Shown: piece by piece, positions 26,135 through 36,425 of the stretch | How the letters are laid out: each line of letters starts with the position of its first letter | Position numbering within the stretch: position 1 is the stretch's first letter | Assembly: GCF_016862095.1 (NCBI RefSeq) | Contig: NZ_BOMH01000009.1 | Span: forward strand, 1-40,718 | Length of the DNA: 40,718 nt | Origin: Actinoplanes cyaneus | GTDB lineage: Bacteria; Actinomycetota; Actinomycetes; Mycobacteriales; Micromonosporaceae | Direction: 5' to 3' | The notes under the pieces: generated by a model | Told to the model about the DNA's origin: nothing | The model's input: the letters and a program-made list of their open reading frames with translations, nothing else | The model's database searches: none | Made by a program: the position numbers and the translations under genes

Positions 26135-26527
26135 TCAGTCGCCGAGCGCGCGGGCGATGAAACGCTGCCGATCCAGCAGCACCCGCTCGACCCGCACCTC
26201 CGCGACCACGCTCTCCCCGTCCCGCACGGTCACGTCGAAGGAGAGCTTGCGGCCGTCCACCTTGGCCAGCGTTGCCTGCGCGACCACTGTCCGCCCGACC
26301 GGGGTCGGCGCGCGATGCTCCACTTCGGCCCTGGTGCCGACGGTGGTGATGCCGCCGGGTATCTGCCGTGCGGTCGCGGCCACCGTGGCGGCCTCGGCGA
26401 GCGCGAGCACCCGCGGCGTGGCCAGCACCGGCACGTCGCCGGAGCCGACGGACTGCGCGGTGTCGGCGTCGGTGACCGTCAACTCGACCCGTGCGCCGAG
26501 GCCGGGCGCGAACTCCGGAAGCTCCAT
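26135..26527 (-). CDS. FlK-like hotdog thioesterase
   Basis: The 130-residue protein has the hotdog fold pattern of fluoroacetyl-CoA thioesterase-like proteins: VLATPRVLALAEAAT, then TTVGTRAEVEHRAPTPVG, then LSFDVTVRDGESVVAEVRVER. In FlK the Thr, Glu and His residues of these segments form the active site; the Glu (LAEAA) and His (VEHRAPTP) positions are present here. It probably hydrolyses a short acyl-CoA, perhaps in detoxification or housekeeping. Fluoroacetate itself is not implied. It is the last gene of the bPH operon, nine bases after the upstream stop. Confidence 0.82.
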   Translation of the reverse strand: MELPEFAPGLGARVELTVTDADTAQSVGSGDVPVLATPRVLALAEAATVAATARQIPGGITTVGTRAEVEHRAPTPVGRTVVAQATLAKVDGRKLSFDVTVRDGESVVAEVRVERVLLDRQRFIARALGD

Positions 26528-26536
26528 GCTCGAAGC

Positions 26537-28096
26537 CTAAGCCTGCGGAGGTCGCTGCCAGAACGCGTCGTCGCCGGTTTGACCGACCGAAGGCTGCGGC
26601 GAAGCCACCGGAGGCGGCGGGAATCCGGCCGCGGGCGGTAGAAAGGCCCCCGTCGGAGGGAGGGCCCCCGTCGGAGGGAGGGCCGCCGCCGGAGGGAGAG
26701 CCGTTGGGGGGACGGGCGCCGCCGAGGGGACGGGCGTCGTCGCGGGGACGGCCGCCGGGGAGATCTGACCGTCCGGCGCCGCCCGCCGGGCTTCCCGGGC
26801 CCGCCGCGCCAGCTCTTCCGCCAGCGCCCAGGCCTCCGCCACATCCCGGTCCCGGGCTGCCCCGGACCGGGCGCCCGCCGCGTCCGCGTACACGGTCGCC
26901 ACGCCGAGCAGCCGCTGCAGCGGCCCTTGAACGACCCGCACGCTCTGCAGCCGGGCGTACGGCACCAGGGTCATCTCCCGGGCGAGCCGCCCCTGCCGGG
27001 TGACCAGCACATCCTGGTGCAGCCCGACGCCCATGAACCGCAGCCCGATCGGATGCAGCCACCGCACCCGGGCCGGCGGCGGCGAGGTGGCCAGCGCGGC
27101 GAGGTCGACGCCGGGCAGTACGGTCCCGACCAGGAACCGGGCCGCGTGCTGGTCGCCGACGGGGAGCAGCCGGTCGGACCCGGTGTCGTTGCCACGGTCG
27201 GGCGTCTCGTATCCCGCGACGTCGAGCTGCAGGTAGAGCCAGCTGTTGAGCCGCCACAGGAACGGCCAGGTGATCCGCACCGCCTGCACCCGGTGCAGCG
27301 GCACCACCTGGCTGCGGGTCTCGGTCAGCCCGTAGTGCAGCATCAGCCGGCCGCCGGGGTCGCGCGCGAGCCGGAAGCTCCAGTCGCGCAGCACCCGCCG
27401 GATCGGCTGGAGCAGCACCCCGGCCATGGCGGTGACGGTGCTGGCGATGCCGATGAAGGTCCACGACCCTTCCATCACGAACTGGGTGATCACGAAGGCC
27501 ACGCCGACCGGCAGCAGGAAAGCCTGCGGGGTGAGCAGCTGGCTGATCAGCAGGTCGCGGTTGCGGACCGCGAGGAGCGGGGTCGAGGCGGGCACTCCGG
27601 CCGCCGGGTCCGCCGTGGCCGGGGTCGCTGCTGCGGCGGTACGGCCGGAGAGCGCGAGAAGCTGTTCGCGAAGTGCCGAGGCCTCGCGCACGGTCAGGTA
27701 CGCCAGGGGTGCCTCGGCCTTGTTCCCGCCCACCACTTCGAGCCGCAGCTCGGCCAGCCCGGTGAGCTGCGCGAGCAGTGGCCGTCGCAGCTCGACGGAC
27801 TGCAGCCGGTCGAGCGGGATGGCCCGGTTCCGCCGGAACAGCAGCCCGTCGGAGATCCGCAGCTCGCGCGCGACGAGCTGGTAGCCGGTGTTCCACCACC
27901 CGACCGCCGAGAAGATCACCGCCCCGACCGCGACGGCGCCCACGACGAACGCGAAGTGGACGAGACCGAGCCGGTTCAGCGTCTGCCAGGAGAGCGCCGC
28001 GATGATCACGAAGAGGGTCTTGGCGCCGTGCAGCAGCGGGCTGAGCGGGTGCAGCCGTTGCCGCTGGGCCTGCTCGGGGGTCTGCGTGGTGGTCAC
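26537..28096 (-). CDS. Membrane protein with bacterial PH domains (YdbT-like)
   Basis: The 519-residue membrane protein has an N-terminal pair of hydrophobic helices (LFVIIAALSWQTL then VGAVAVGAVIFSAVG), followed by bacterial PH (DUF304) domains with the repeated pattern IPLDRLQSVELRRP, VPLHRVQAVRITWP and VPYARLQSVRVVQG, so about three copies. A second membrane pair lies near residues 200-240. The C-terminal 70 residues are a low-complexity Pro/Ala/Val tail. Its GTG start overlaps the stop of the preceding bPH gene. Such YdbS-YdbT pairs are widespread in Gram-positive bacteria; their role is unproven. Confidence 0.88.
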   Translation of the reverse strand: MTTTQTPEQAQRQRLHPLSPLLHGAKTLFVIIAALSWQTLNRLGLVHFAFVVGAVAVGAVIFSAVGWWNTGYQLVARELRISDGLLFRRNRAIPLDRLQSVELRRPLLAQLTGLAELRLEVVGGNKAEAPLAYLTVREASALREQLLALSGRTAAAATPATADPAAGVPASTPLLAVRNRDLLISQLLTPQAFLLPVGVAFVITQFVMEGSWTFIGIASTVTAMAGVLLQPIRRVLRDWSFRLARDPGGRLMLHYGLTETRSQVVPLHRVQAVRITWPFLWRLNSWLYLQLDVAGYETPDRGNDTGSDRLLPVGDQHAARFLVGTVLPGVDLAALATSPPPARVRWLHPIGLRFMGVGLHQDVLVTRQGRLAREMTLVPYARLQSVRVVQGPLQRLLGVATVYADAAGARSGAARDRDVAEAWALAEELARRAREARRAAPDGQISPAAVPATTPVPSAAPVPPTALPPAAALPPTGALPPTGAFLPPAAGFPPPPVASPQPSVGQTGDDAFWQRPPQA

Positions 28097-28635
28097 AGGC
28101 CTTCGGCCCGATCCTCGCCGAGGGCGGTGAGGCGGTCACGCAGCCGGGCCGCCTCCTCGGGCGGCAGGCCGGGCACCCGGGCGTCGCTGGCCGCCGCCGC
28201 GGTGTGCAACTGCACGGTGGCCAGCCCGAAGGCCCGTTCGATCGGGCCGGCGGTGACGTCCACGTACTGCATCCGTGCGTACGGCACGATGGTCAGCCGT
28301 TTGACCAGCAGCCCGTGCCGGACCATCAGGTCGTTGTCGCGTTCCGCATAACCCCAGGCGCGCACGCCACGGACGGCGACGGTCGCCCGCCAGACGCCGA
28401 GCAGCAGCACCGCGGCGATCCCGGCCAGCCAGCCCCAGCCACCGGCGAGCAGCCATCCGGTGACGAGCCCGGCGACGAGGATCACCTGCCAGACGGCCAG
28501 CCCGATCAGGTCCACGGTGATCAGCTTGGGGGAGACGGGACGCCATTGCACCGTGTCCGGCCACGGCTGCAGGGCATCGACGGCGGTCGGCACGGAAGGC
28601 TCGTTCACATCTACGAGACTAGGAGACGCCGGCAT
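28093..28635 (-). CDS. Membrane protein with bacterial PH domain (YdbS-like)
   Basis: The 180-residue protein has two membrane helices (LIGLAVWQVILVAGLVTGWL and GWLAGIAAVLLLGVWRA) and one bPH domain with VPYARMQYVDVTAGPIERAFGLATV. It pairs with the larger bPH protein encoded downstream, overlapping it by four bases, and they probably form one membrane complex. The ATG at 28635 overlaps the previous gene by 17 bases; a GTG at 28608 (NEPSVPTA) is an alternative. Neither has a good ribosome site. Confidence 0.85.
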   Translation of the reverse strand: MPASPSLVDVNEPSVPTAVDALQPWPDTVQWRPVSPKLITVDLIGLAVWQVILVAGLVTGWLLAGGWGWLAGIAAVLLLGVWRATVAVRGVRAWGYAERDNDLMVRHGLLVKRLTIVPYARMQYVDVTAGPIERAFGLATVQLHTAAAASDARVPGLPPEEAARLRDRLTALGEDRAEGL

Positions 28636-28852
28636 CTTCCGACGACACGAAAGGCGTCACTTCTCGGAGGAAGGAGCGGGCCTCCAAGAACGCTCCCAGG
28701 GAAATCCGATGATCGTCGCAGGCCAGCCACGTCTTGCGATATTCCGGCGTGTGCAACTTCGGATTGTTCCAGAGCAATTGCCAGGCAGCGGGCGCGCGAC
28801 AACCCTTGGCGGAACACTGCGGGGGAAGTTCCTCGACCATGTCGACCAACAT
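28619..28852 (-). CDS. Small Cys/His protein with WNNPKLHTP motif
   Basis: The 77-residue protein contains CSAKGCRAPAAWQLLWNNPK followed by LHTPEYRKTWLACDDHRISL and FLEARSFLREVTPF. The C-x4-C and C-x2-H pairs suggest a small zinc-binding fold. I recognise the pattern as a conserved actinobacterial family of unknown function often placed before ydbS-like genes. It is the first gene of the bPH operon. The start could be ATG 28852 or ATG 28840; neither has a clear ribosome site. The next gene starts inside its last codons. Confidence 0.75.
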   Translation of the reverse strand: MLVDMVEELPPQCSAKGCRAPAAWQLLWNNPKLHTPEYRKTWLACDDHRISLGAFLEARSFLREVTPFVSSEDAGVS

Positions 28853-28933
28853 AGAGGAAACGACGTGGGAGAAAGGAAAGCGAGTTATGCGCCGGGCGGC
28901 CACGGGGGAAGCCGCCCGGCGACACGGCAAATG

Positions 28934-28952
28934 CTACACGGTTCTGAGAGGT
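28934..28952 (-). promoter_or_regulatory. Promoter-like motif, leftward
   Basis: Read on the minus strand, ACCTCTCAGAACCGTGTAG matches the motif at 29102-29120 at 15 of 19 positions in the opposite orientation. It lies 82 bases before the start of the small Cys/His gene. A shared promoter type or regulator site is inferred. Confidence 0.4.
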
Positions 28953-29101
28953 ACGGATCCACCCGGTGAGCGTGCCCGTTCCGGCGGATCGCGCAGAAAG
29001 ATCAACATGTTCGGCCGATAGTGCCCTGGGCTGCGGAGATCTTCGCGGACCGGGATGATGGTGACGGTCAGATGACGGCGCCGGTCTCTATGCTCCTAGG
29101 A

Positions 29102-29120
29102 ACCTCTCAGCCGTGTGTAG
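29102..29120 (+). promoter_or_regulatory. Promoter-like motif, rightward
   Basis: ACCTCTCAGCCGTGTGTAG lies 68 bases before the MoxR start and mirrors the motif at 28934-28952. The 149-bp stretch between the two motifs and the rest of this roughly 335-bp intergenic region hold no convincing gene. Confidence 0.4.
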
Positions 29121-29188
29121 TTGTCTGTCATGTAAGTCTTGAGCGTCGGCAATCCGAGCCGGCGGATCACGACCGTTCTGGAGGACCG

Positions 29189-30349
29189 GTGGCGCAGCCA
29201 GGCACGCCCGAGACCGAGACCAGCCCCGAGGGGGCCGTGCCGGTCCCGCCGGCGCATGACGCGTCGCAGCTCGAACGGGCGATGTTCGAGGTCAAGCGGG
29301 TCATCGTCGGTCAGGACCGGATGGTCGAGCGGATGTTCGTGGCGCTGCTGGCCCGCGGTCACTGCCTGCTGGAGGGTGTGCCCGGCGTGGCCAAGACCCT
29401 CGCGGTCGAGACCCTCGCCAAGGTGGTCGGCGGCACGTTCTCCCGGGTGCAGTTCACGCCCGACCTGGTGCCCGCCGACATCGTCGGCACCCGGATCTAC
29501 CGGCAGAGCAACGAGCAGTTCGACGTCGAGCTCGGCCCGGTCTTCGTGAACTTCCTGCTCGCCGACGAGATCAACCGCGCACCCGCCAAGGTGCAGTCGG
29601 CGCTGCTCGAGGTGATGGCCGAGCACCAGGTGTCGATCGGTGGCAAGAGCTACGACGTGCCCGACCCGTTCCTGGTCATGGCCACGCAGAACCCGATCGA
29701 GCAGGAAGGCGTCTACCCGCTCCCCGAGGCGCAGCGCGACCGGTTCCTCATGAAGATCGTCGTGGGGTACCCGACCGATGCCGAGGAGCGCGAGATCGTC
29801 TACCGGATGGGCGTGAGCGCGCCCGAGCCGAAGCAGGTCTTCACCCCGGCCGACCTGCTCGCCCTGCAGCGCCGGGCCGATCAGGTCTTCGTGCACAACG
29901 CGCTGGTCGACTACACGGTCCGGCTGGTGCTGGCCACCCGCGCCCCGGCCCAGCACGGCATGCCGGACGTCGCCCAGCTCATTCAGTACGGTGCGAGCCC
30001 GCGCGCCTCGCTCGGCATCGTCCGCGCCACCCGGGCCCTGGCCCTGCTCCGCGGCCGTGACTACGCGCTCCCGCAGGACCTGCAGGACGTCGCGCCCGAC
30101 ATCCTGCGGCACCGCCTGGTGCTCAGCTACGACGCGCTCGCCGACGACATCCCGGCCGACCACATCGTCGCCCGGATCATGCAGATGGTGCCGATGCCCT
30201 CGGTCGCGTCCCGTCAGGGCACCTCGCCGAACGGCAGCGCGCACCCGCCCGCGCCGAACGGGATCCAGCCGAACGGGGTGCAGCCCACCAGCGGTGTTCC
30301 GGCCGGCGCTCCGGCGTTCCCGCAGAACGGCCCCTGGCCGCACCCATGA
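29189..30349 (+). CDS. MoxR-family AAA+ ATPase
   Basis: The 386-residue ATPase has Walker A GVPGVAKT, Walker B LLADEINRAPAKVQSALLEVM and sensor 1 ATQNPIEQEGVYPLPEAQRD, all characteristic of MoxR proteins, chaperones that often act with VWA-domain partners. The C-terminal 50 residues are a Pro/Asn/Gly-rich tail (SGVPAGAPAFPQNG) without known function. The open frame starts at 29021, but the GTG at 29189 follows GGAGG at a good distance and removes an unrelated N-terminus. Its stop overlaps the start of the DUF58 gene (ATGA). The three-gene MoxR-DUF58-VWA operon is a standard arrangement. Confidence 0.93.
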   Translation: MAQPGTPETETSPEGAVPVPPAHDASQLERAMFEVKRVIVGQDRMVERMFVALLARGHCLLEGVPGVAKTLAVETLAKVVGGTFSRVQFTPDLVPADIVGTRIYRQSNEQFDVELGPVFVNFLLADEINRAPAKVQSALLEVMAEHQVSIGGKSYDVPDPFLVMATQNPIEQEGVYPLPEAQRDRFLMKIVVGYPTDAEEREIVYRMGVSAPEPKQVFTPADLLALQRRADQVFVHNALVDYTVRLVLATRAPAQHGMPDVAQLIQYGASPRASLGIVRATRALALLRGRDYALPQDLQDVAPDILRHRLVLSYDALADDIPADHIVARIMQMVPMPSVASRQGTSPNGSAHPPAPNGIQPNGVQPTSGVPAGAPAFPQNGPWPHP

Positions 30350-31350
30350 GTCGACCCGTCGGCTCTACGCCGGCGCCGCCGGACGAGGCGGCGCGGGCCG
30401 AGGCTGTCCTCGCCCGGCTCCAGCTGCTCGTCACCCGGAAACTGGACGGCCTGCTCCAGGGCGACTACGTGGGGCTGCTGCCCGGCCCCGGCACCGAGGC
30501 CGGCGAGTCCCGGGAGTACCGGCCGGGCGACGACGTGCGCCGGATGGACTGGCCGGTCACCGCCCGCACCACCCTCCCGCACGTGCGGCGCACGGTCGCC
30601 GACCGCGAGCTGGAGACGTGGATGGCGATCGACCTGTCGGCCAGTCTCGACTTCGGCACGGCCAAGTGGCTGAAGAAGGACCTGGTGATCGCGGCGGCCA
30701 CGGCGGTCACCCACCTGACCGCTCGCGGCGGCAACCGGATCGGTGCGGTCGTGGGCACCGGCTCCGCCGTACCGGGAAAGGGCTCGTCGGGGTTCTTCCG
30801 GAAACGTCAGGCGGAGGCGGAGGCACCCGGCCCGCCGGTCGTCCGGATGCCGGCCCGGCCCGGTCGCAAGGAGGCGCAGGGCCTGCTCAGGGCGATCGCG
30901 CGGACCCAGGTCCGGCCGGGTCGCGCCGATCTCGGCGAGTTGATCGACCTGCTGAACCGGCCGCCCCGGCGGCGCGGCGTCGCCGTGGTGATCTCCGACT
31001 TCCTGGCGCCGGCGGAGACGTGGTCGCGGCCGATGCGCAAGCTCGGCGTCCGGCACGACGTGCTGGCGATCGAGGTCGTCGACCCGCGTGAGCTGGAGCT
31101 GCCCGATGTGGGCGTGCTCACCCTGACCGACCCGGAGACCGGCGACCTGCACGAGGTGCAGACGGCCGACCCGGCGCTGCGCGAGCGCTACGCGGCCGCG
31201 GCGGGAGAGCAGCGGGCCACGATCGCCCGGGCGTTGCGCGCGGCCGGTGCCGCTCACCTGCGGCTGCGCACCGACACCGACTGGCTGCTGGACATGGTCC
31301 GTTTCGTGGCCGCCCAACGACACGCACGCACCCGGGGGACCACTCGATGA
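30346..31350 (+). CDS. DUF58 domain protein
   Basis: This 334-residue protein contains the DUF58 signature YRPGDDVRRMDWPVTARTTL (about 60-80), followed by a degenerate VWA-like domain with AIDLSASLDFG and VAVVISDFLAP. It lacks membrane helices, unlike many DUF58 proteins. It is thought to act as a partner of MoxR ATPases. It is coupled by four-base overlaps to both neighbours, so equimolar expression is likely. Confidence 0.92.
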   Translation: MSRPVGSTPAPPDEAARAEAVLARLQLLVTRKLDGLLQGDYVGLLPGPGTEAGESREYRPGDDVRRMDWPVTARTTLPHVRRTVADRELETWMAIDLSASLDFGTAKWLKKDLVIAAATAVTHLTARGGNRIGAVVGTGSAVPGKGSSGFFRKRQAEAEAPGPPVVRMPARPGRKEAQGLLRAIARTQVRPGRADLGELIDLLNRPPRRRGVAVVISDFLAPAETWSRPMRKLGVRHDVLAIEVVDPRELELPDVGVLTLTDPETGDLHEVQTADPALRERYAAAAGEQRATIARALRAAGAAHLRLRTDTDWLLDMVRFVAAQRHARTRGTTR

Positions 31351-32297
31351 TCCGCTTCCTGGCTCCGTGGTGGCTGCTCACGCTGCTGCCCGTTCTCGTC
31401 GTCGCCGGCGCCTACGTGTGGCGGCAGCTCCACAAGCGGTCGTACGCGATGCGCTTCACCAACGTCGACCTGCTGCGCACCCTCGCGCCGAAGGGGCTGG
31501 GCTGGCGCCGGCACGTGTCGGCCGCCGCGTTCCTGCTGATGCTGGCCGCGCTGGCGTTCTCCACGGCCCGCCCGTCGGTCGACCAGGAGCAGCCGCTGGA
31601 GCGGGCCACCGTGATGCTGGCGATCGACGTGTCGCTCTCCATGCAGGCCGACGACGTGGCGCCGACCCGCATCGAGGCCGCGCAGGAGGCGGCGAAGGCG
31701 TTCGTCAGCGAGCTCCCCCCGACGTACAACCTGGGTCTGGTGTCGTTCGCGAAGGCGGCGAACGTGCTGGTCGCGCCGACCAAGGATCGTGCCGAGGTGC
31801 TCGCCGGGATCGACGGCCTGACGCTGGCCGAGGCGACCGCGACCGGTGAGGCGGTCTTCACCTCGCTCGACGCGATCCGCTCGATCCCGTCGGACGGCGC
31901 CGACGGCGCGCCCCCGGCCCGGATCGTGCTGCTCTCCGACGGTTACCGGACGTCCGGCCGCTCGATCGAGGACGCCGCGACCGCTGCCGCCGGGGCGAAC
32001 GTGCCGGTCAGCACGATCGCGTTCGGCACCGACACCGGCGTCGTCGACATCCGCGGCCAGCTCCAGCGGGTGCCGGTGGACCGGCTCTCGCTGCAGGAGC
32101 TGGCGGAACGGACGAAGGGCTACTTCTACGAGGCGGCCTCGGTCAGCGAGCTGAAGAAGGTCTACGAGGACATGGGCAGCTCGATCGGGCACCGGACGCA
32201 GCCGCGCGAGGTGACGCAGTGGTATGCGGCGGCCGCGCTGCTGCTGGCCCTGGTCGGGGCGGCCACGAGCCTGCTGTGGACGTCCCGCCTGCCGTGA
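31347..32297 (+). CDS. Membrane VWA-domain protein (BatA-like)
   Basis: Two N-terminal membrane helices (WWLLTLLPVLVVAGAYVW and VSAAAFLLMLAALAFSTA) precede a von Willebrand A domain whose MIDAS begins AIDVSLSM (DxSxS, about residue 92) and continues with TATGEAV and LLSDG. A last helix (AAALLLALVGAATSLLW) anchors the C-terminus. The 316-residue layout is that of BatA/aerotolerance proteins, with the VWA domain outside the cytoplasm. It completes the MoxR operon and may be the client or effector of the ATPase. Confidence 0.92.
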   Translation: MIRFLAPWWLLTLLPVLVVAGAYVWRQLHKRSYAMRFTNVDLLRTLAPKGLGWRRHVSAAAFLLMLAALAFSTARPSVDQEQPLERATVMLAIDVSLSMQADDVAPTRIEAAQEAAKAFVSELPPTYNLGLVSFAKAANVLVAPTKDRAEVLAGIDGLTLAEATATGEAVFTSLDAIRSIPSDGADGAPPARIVLLSDGYRTSGRSIEDAATAAAGANVPVSTIAFGTDTGVVDIRGQLQRVPVDRLSLQELAERTKGYFYEAASVSELKKVYEDMGSSIGHRTQPREVTQWYAAAALLLALVGAATSLLWTSRLP

Positions 32298-32325
32298 TCC
32301 CCGGGTGCGCGCGGCGGGAACGCTG

Positions 32326-32475
32326 ACGCCGCGCGCCGGAGAAAGCCGGGCTGATCGTGCGAAGCGCCGAGGCCGGCGCCGGAGAAAGCCGGGCTCGCTG
32401 TGCGAAGCGCCGATGCCGACGCCGCGCGCCGGACAACCCGGGTCCGCTGTGCGAAGCGCCGACGCCGGCGCGCCG
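32326..32475. repeat. Degenerate tandem repeat, about 43-53 bp, three units
   Basis: Three units contain GCGCCGGAGAAAGCCGGGCT (or a close variant) followed after four bases by GTGCGAAGCGCCGA. They fill the first part of the roughly 600-bp gap between the VWA gene and the response regulator. No protein-coding reading is convincing on either strand. Confidence 0.65.
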
Positions 32476-32482
32476 GGGACGG

Positions 32483-32572
32483 TCAGGGCGTGTTGTGCGA
32501 GGCGAGGACGAAGAGCAGGACGACCCACGCGGTCATGACGGTGAAGCCGAGGGGAGCGATCAGGTTCTTCAT
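32483..32572 (-). CDS. Possible 29-residue membrane peptide
   Basis: The ATG at 32572 opens a frame of 29 codons, starting MKNLIAPLGFTVMTAWVVLL and continuing FVLASHNTP. It has one hydrophobic helix with a positive N-terminus, and its codons end mostly in G or C, as in real genes here. A moderate ribosome site (AGGTGG) lies eight bases upstream. I do not recognise a family. It could be a subunit-stabilising peptide or a toxin-like peptide. Confidence 0.5.
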   Translation of the reverse strand: MKNLIAPLGFTVMTAWVVLLFVLASHNTP

Positions 32573-32721
32573 GGTGGAGCCACCTACTTCCGCTTCGTGA
32601 CGGGCGGTGAAGAAGCGCGGTCACGTCGCGGCCATGCCCGCTCCCGGTGTCGCGGCGCACACGACACGGCCGGCTCCCCTGAAGGCAGGGTCGAGCCGGT
32701 GGAAACGGGTGGGAAGTCTGG

Positions 32722-32784
32722 TCAGCGGTCAGAAACGCTGACGAGCGTCCCGGCCACGACTAGGAGGATCGCTATCTCGCACAG
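32722..32784 (-). CDS. Possible 20-residue membrane peptide with CTG start
   Basis: A near-perfect anti-16S site, GGAGGTGATC, at about 32795-32786 is followed by CTG at 32784. The frame encodes a hydrophobic peptide, CEIAILLVVAGTLVSVSDR after the initiator, with strong G/C third-position bias. The other choice, GTG at 32782, gives an arginine-rich peptide with poor codon bias. The ribosome site also forms part of a hairpin (GATCGCT with AGCGATC). A CTG start is rare, so this remains tentative. The rest of the gap up to 32894 shows nothing distinct. Confidence 0.35.
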   Translation of the reverse strand: MCEIAILLVVAGTLVSVSDR

Positions 32785-32894
32785 CGATCACCTCCGCAAG
32801 GTCGTCGGGCCAGGGAACCGCCGGGAACTGTACCCCTTAAAGAGAACTTAAGAAACTCAGGCTCCCCACAGGTGGCGTGGAACACCCGTCCGGG

Positions 32895-33544
32895 TCATTC
32901 GCCCGCCGCGACCAGGCCCGTCTCGTACGCGAAAACGACTGCCTGCGCCCTGTCCCGCAGCGACAGTTTCGTCAGGATCCGGCCGACGTGGGTCTTGACG
33001 GTCTGTTCCGCGACCACGAGATCGGCGGCGATCTCCTGGTTCGACCGGCCCCGTGCGATGAGCCGCAGCACCTCGGTCTCGCGCGGGGTCAACGCGTTCA
33101 GCGCGACCGGGCGGGGCCGGTCCTTCTGCGGGCGGGCGGCGAACTCGGCGATCAGCCGCCGCGTCACCGACGGCGCGAGCAGCGCCTCCCCGCCCGCGAC
33201 CACGCGGACGGCCTGCACCAGGTCGGCGGCCGGCGCGTCCTTGAGCAGGAATCCGCTGGCGCCGGCCCGCAGCGCCTCGTAGACGTAGTCGTCGAGATCG
33301 AAGGTGGTCAGGATGAGGATCTTGGGGCCGCCGGCCGAGGCCAGTCGCCGCGTCGCCTCCAGACCGTCCATCACCGGCATGCGGACATCCATCAGGATCA
33401 CGTCCGGGTTCAGGTTCCGGGCGGCGGTGACCGCTGCCGCCCCGTCCGCCGCGTCGCCGACGACCAGCAGGTCCGGCTGCGCGGCGAGCAGCGCGCCGAA
33501 CCCCTGCCGGACCATCGCCTGATCGTCGGCGATCAACACCCTGA

Positions 33545-33548
<4 letters not shown>
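32895..33548 (-). CDS. NarL/LuxR-type response regulator
   Basis: The 217-residue regulator has an N-terminal receiver (acidic pair D8-D9, phospho-acceptor D54 in LMDVRMP, switch Thr in ILTTFD, Lys in LLKDAP) and a C-terminal LuxR HTH (LTPRETEVLRLIARGRSNQE then IAADLVVAEQTVKTHVGRIL). It overlaps the kinase gene by four bases (ATGA) and pairs with it. Its targets are unknown; the tiny-peptide region downstream and the kinase operon itself are candidates. Confidence 0.95.
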
Positions 33549-35549
<2,001 letters not shown>

Positions 35550-35578
35550 CTTCTTCCGAGAACCTTTTTCAGGAGAGA

Positions 35579-36349
35579 ATGTTGTCTGGACTGCTGGCCG
35601 GCAAACGGCTGCTCGTCACCGGCGTCATCACCGACGCCTCGATCGCCTTCTCGGTGGCGAAGCTCGCGCAGGAGAACGGCGCCACCGTCGTGCTCACCGG
35701 CTTCGGCCGGCTCTCGCTGGTGGAGCGGATCGCCAAGCGGCTTCCCCAGCCGGCGCCGGTCATCGAATTGGACGTGACCAACCAGGAACACCTGGACGCG
35801 CTCGGTTCCCGCGTCCGCGAGCACGTCGACGGGCTGGACGGCGTTGTCCACTCCATCGGCTTCGCCCCGCAGAGCGCGCTCGGCGGCACGTTCCTGGAGA
35901 CGCCGTGGGAGGACGTCGCGCAGGCGCTGCACGTCTCCACGTTCTCCTACAAGTCGCTGGCCACGGCGTGCCTGCCACTGATGGACCAGGGCGGCTCGAT
36001 CGTCGGCATGACCTTCGACGCGACCAAGGCGTACCCGCTCTACGACTGGATGGGCGTCGCCAAGGCCGGGCTCGAGTCGGCGTCCCGCTACCTCGCCATG
36101 TACCTGGGCAAGCACGGGATCCGGAGCAACATCGTGTCGGCCGGGCCGCTGCGCACCATGGCGGCCAAGTCGATCCCGGGCTTCAGCGACTTCGAGGAGG
36201 CGTGGACGCAGCGGGCGCCGCTGGGCTGGGAGCTGACCAACCCGGAGCCGACCGCCAAGGCCGTCTGCGCGCTGCTCAGCGACTGGTTCCCGGCCACCAC
36301 GGGCGAGATGGTGCACGTCGACGGCGGTTACCACGCCATCGCGGCCTGA
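35579..36349 (+). CDS. fabI: Enoyl-ACP reductase (FabI/InhA type)
   Basis: The 256-residue NADH-dependent enoyl-ACP reductase performs the last step of the elongation cycle. It is InhA-like: GVITDASIAFSVAKLAQENG at the cofactor site, HSIGFAP, and the catalytic pair in PLYDWMGVAKAGLES (Tyr and Lys seven apart). AGGAG precedes the ATG at 35579. It lies 29 bases after fabG in one operon. In mycobacteria this enzyme is the isoniazid target; sensitivity cannot be predicted here. Confidence 0.95.
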   Translation: MLSGLLAGKRLLVTGVITDASIAFSVAKLAQENGATVVLTGFGRLSLVERIAKRLPQPAPVIELDVTNQEHLDALGSRVREHVDGLDGVVHSIGFAPQSALGGTFLETPWEDVAQALHVSTFSYKSLATACLPLMDQGGSIVGMTFDATKAYPLYDWMGVAKAGLESASRYLAMYLGKHGIRSNIVSAGPLRTMAAKSIPGFSDFEEAWTQRAPLGWELTNPEPTAKAVCALLSDWFPATTGEMVHVDGGYHAIAA

Positions 36350-36425
36350 CCGCGGCATCGTGACACCGCCGACACGGGAGCGGTTCCGGCACGCCGGTTG
36401 ACCGAGCCGGTGGCAGGATGGTCGG

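Noticed and set aside
26537..26760. Repeated GGAGGGAGGGCCCCCGTC-like sequence at the 3' end of the bPH gene, considered as a separate tandem repeat element
   Set aside because: It encodes the low-complexity Pro/Ala tail (ALPPTG units) of that protein and is explained by the gene.
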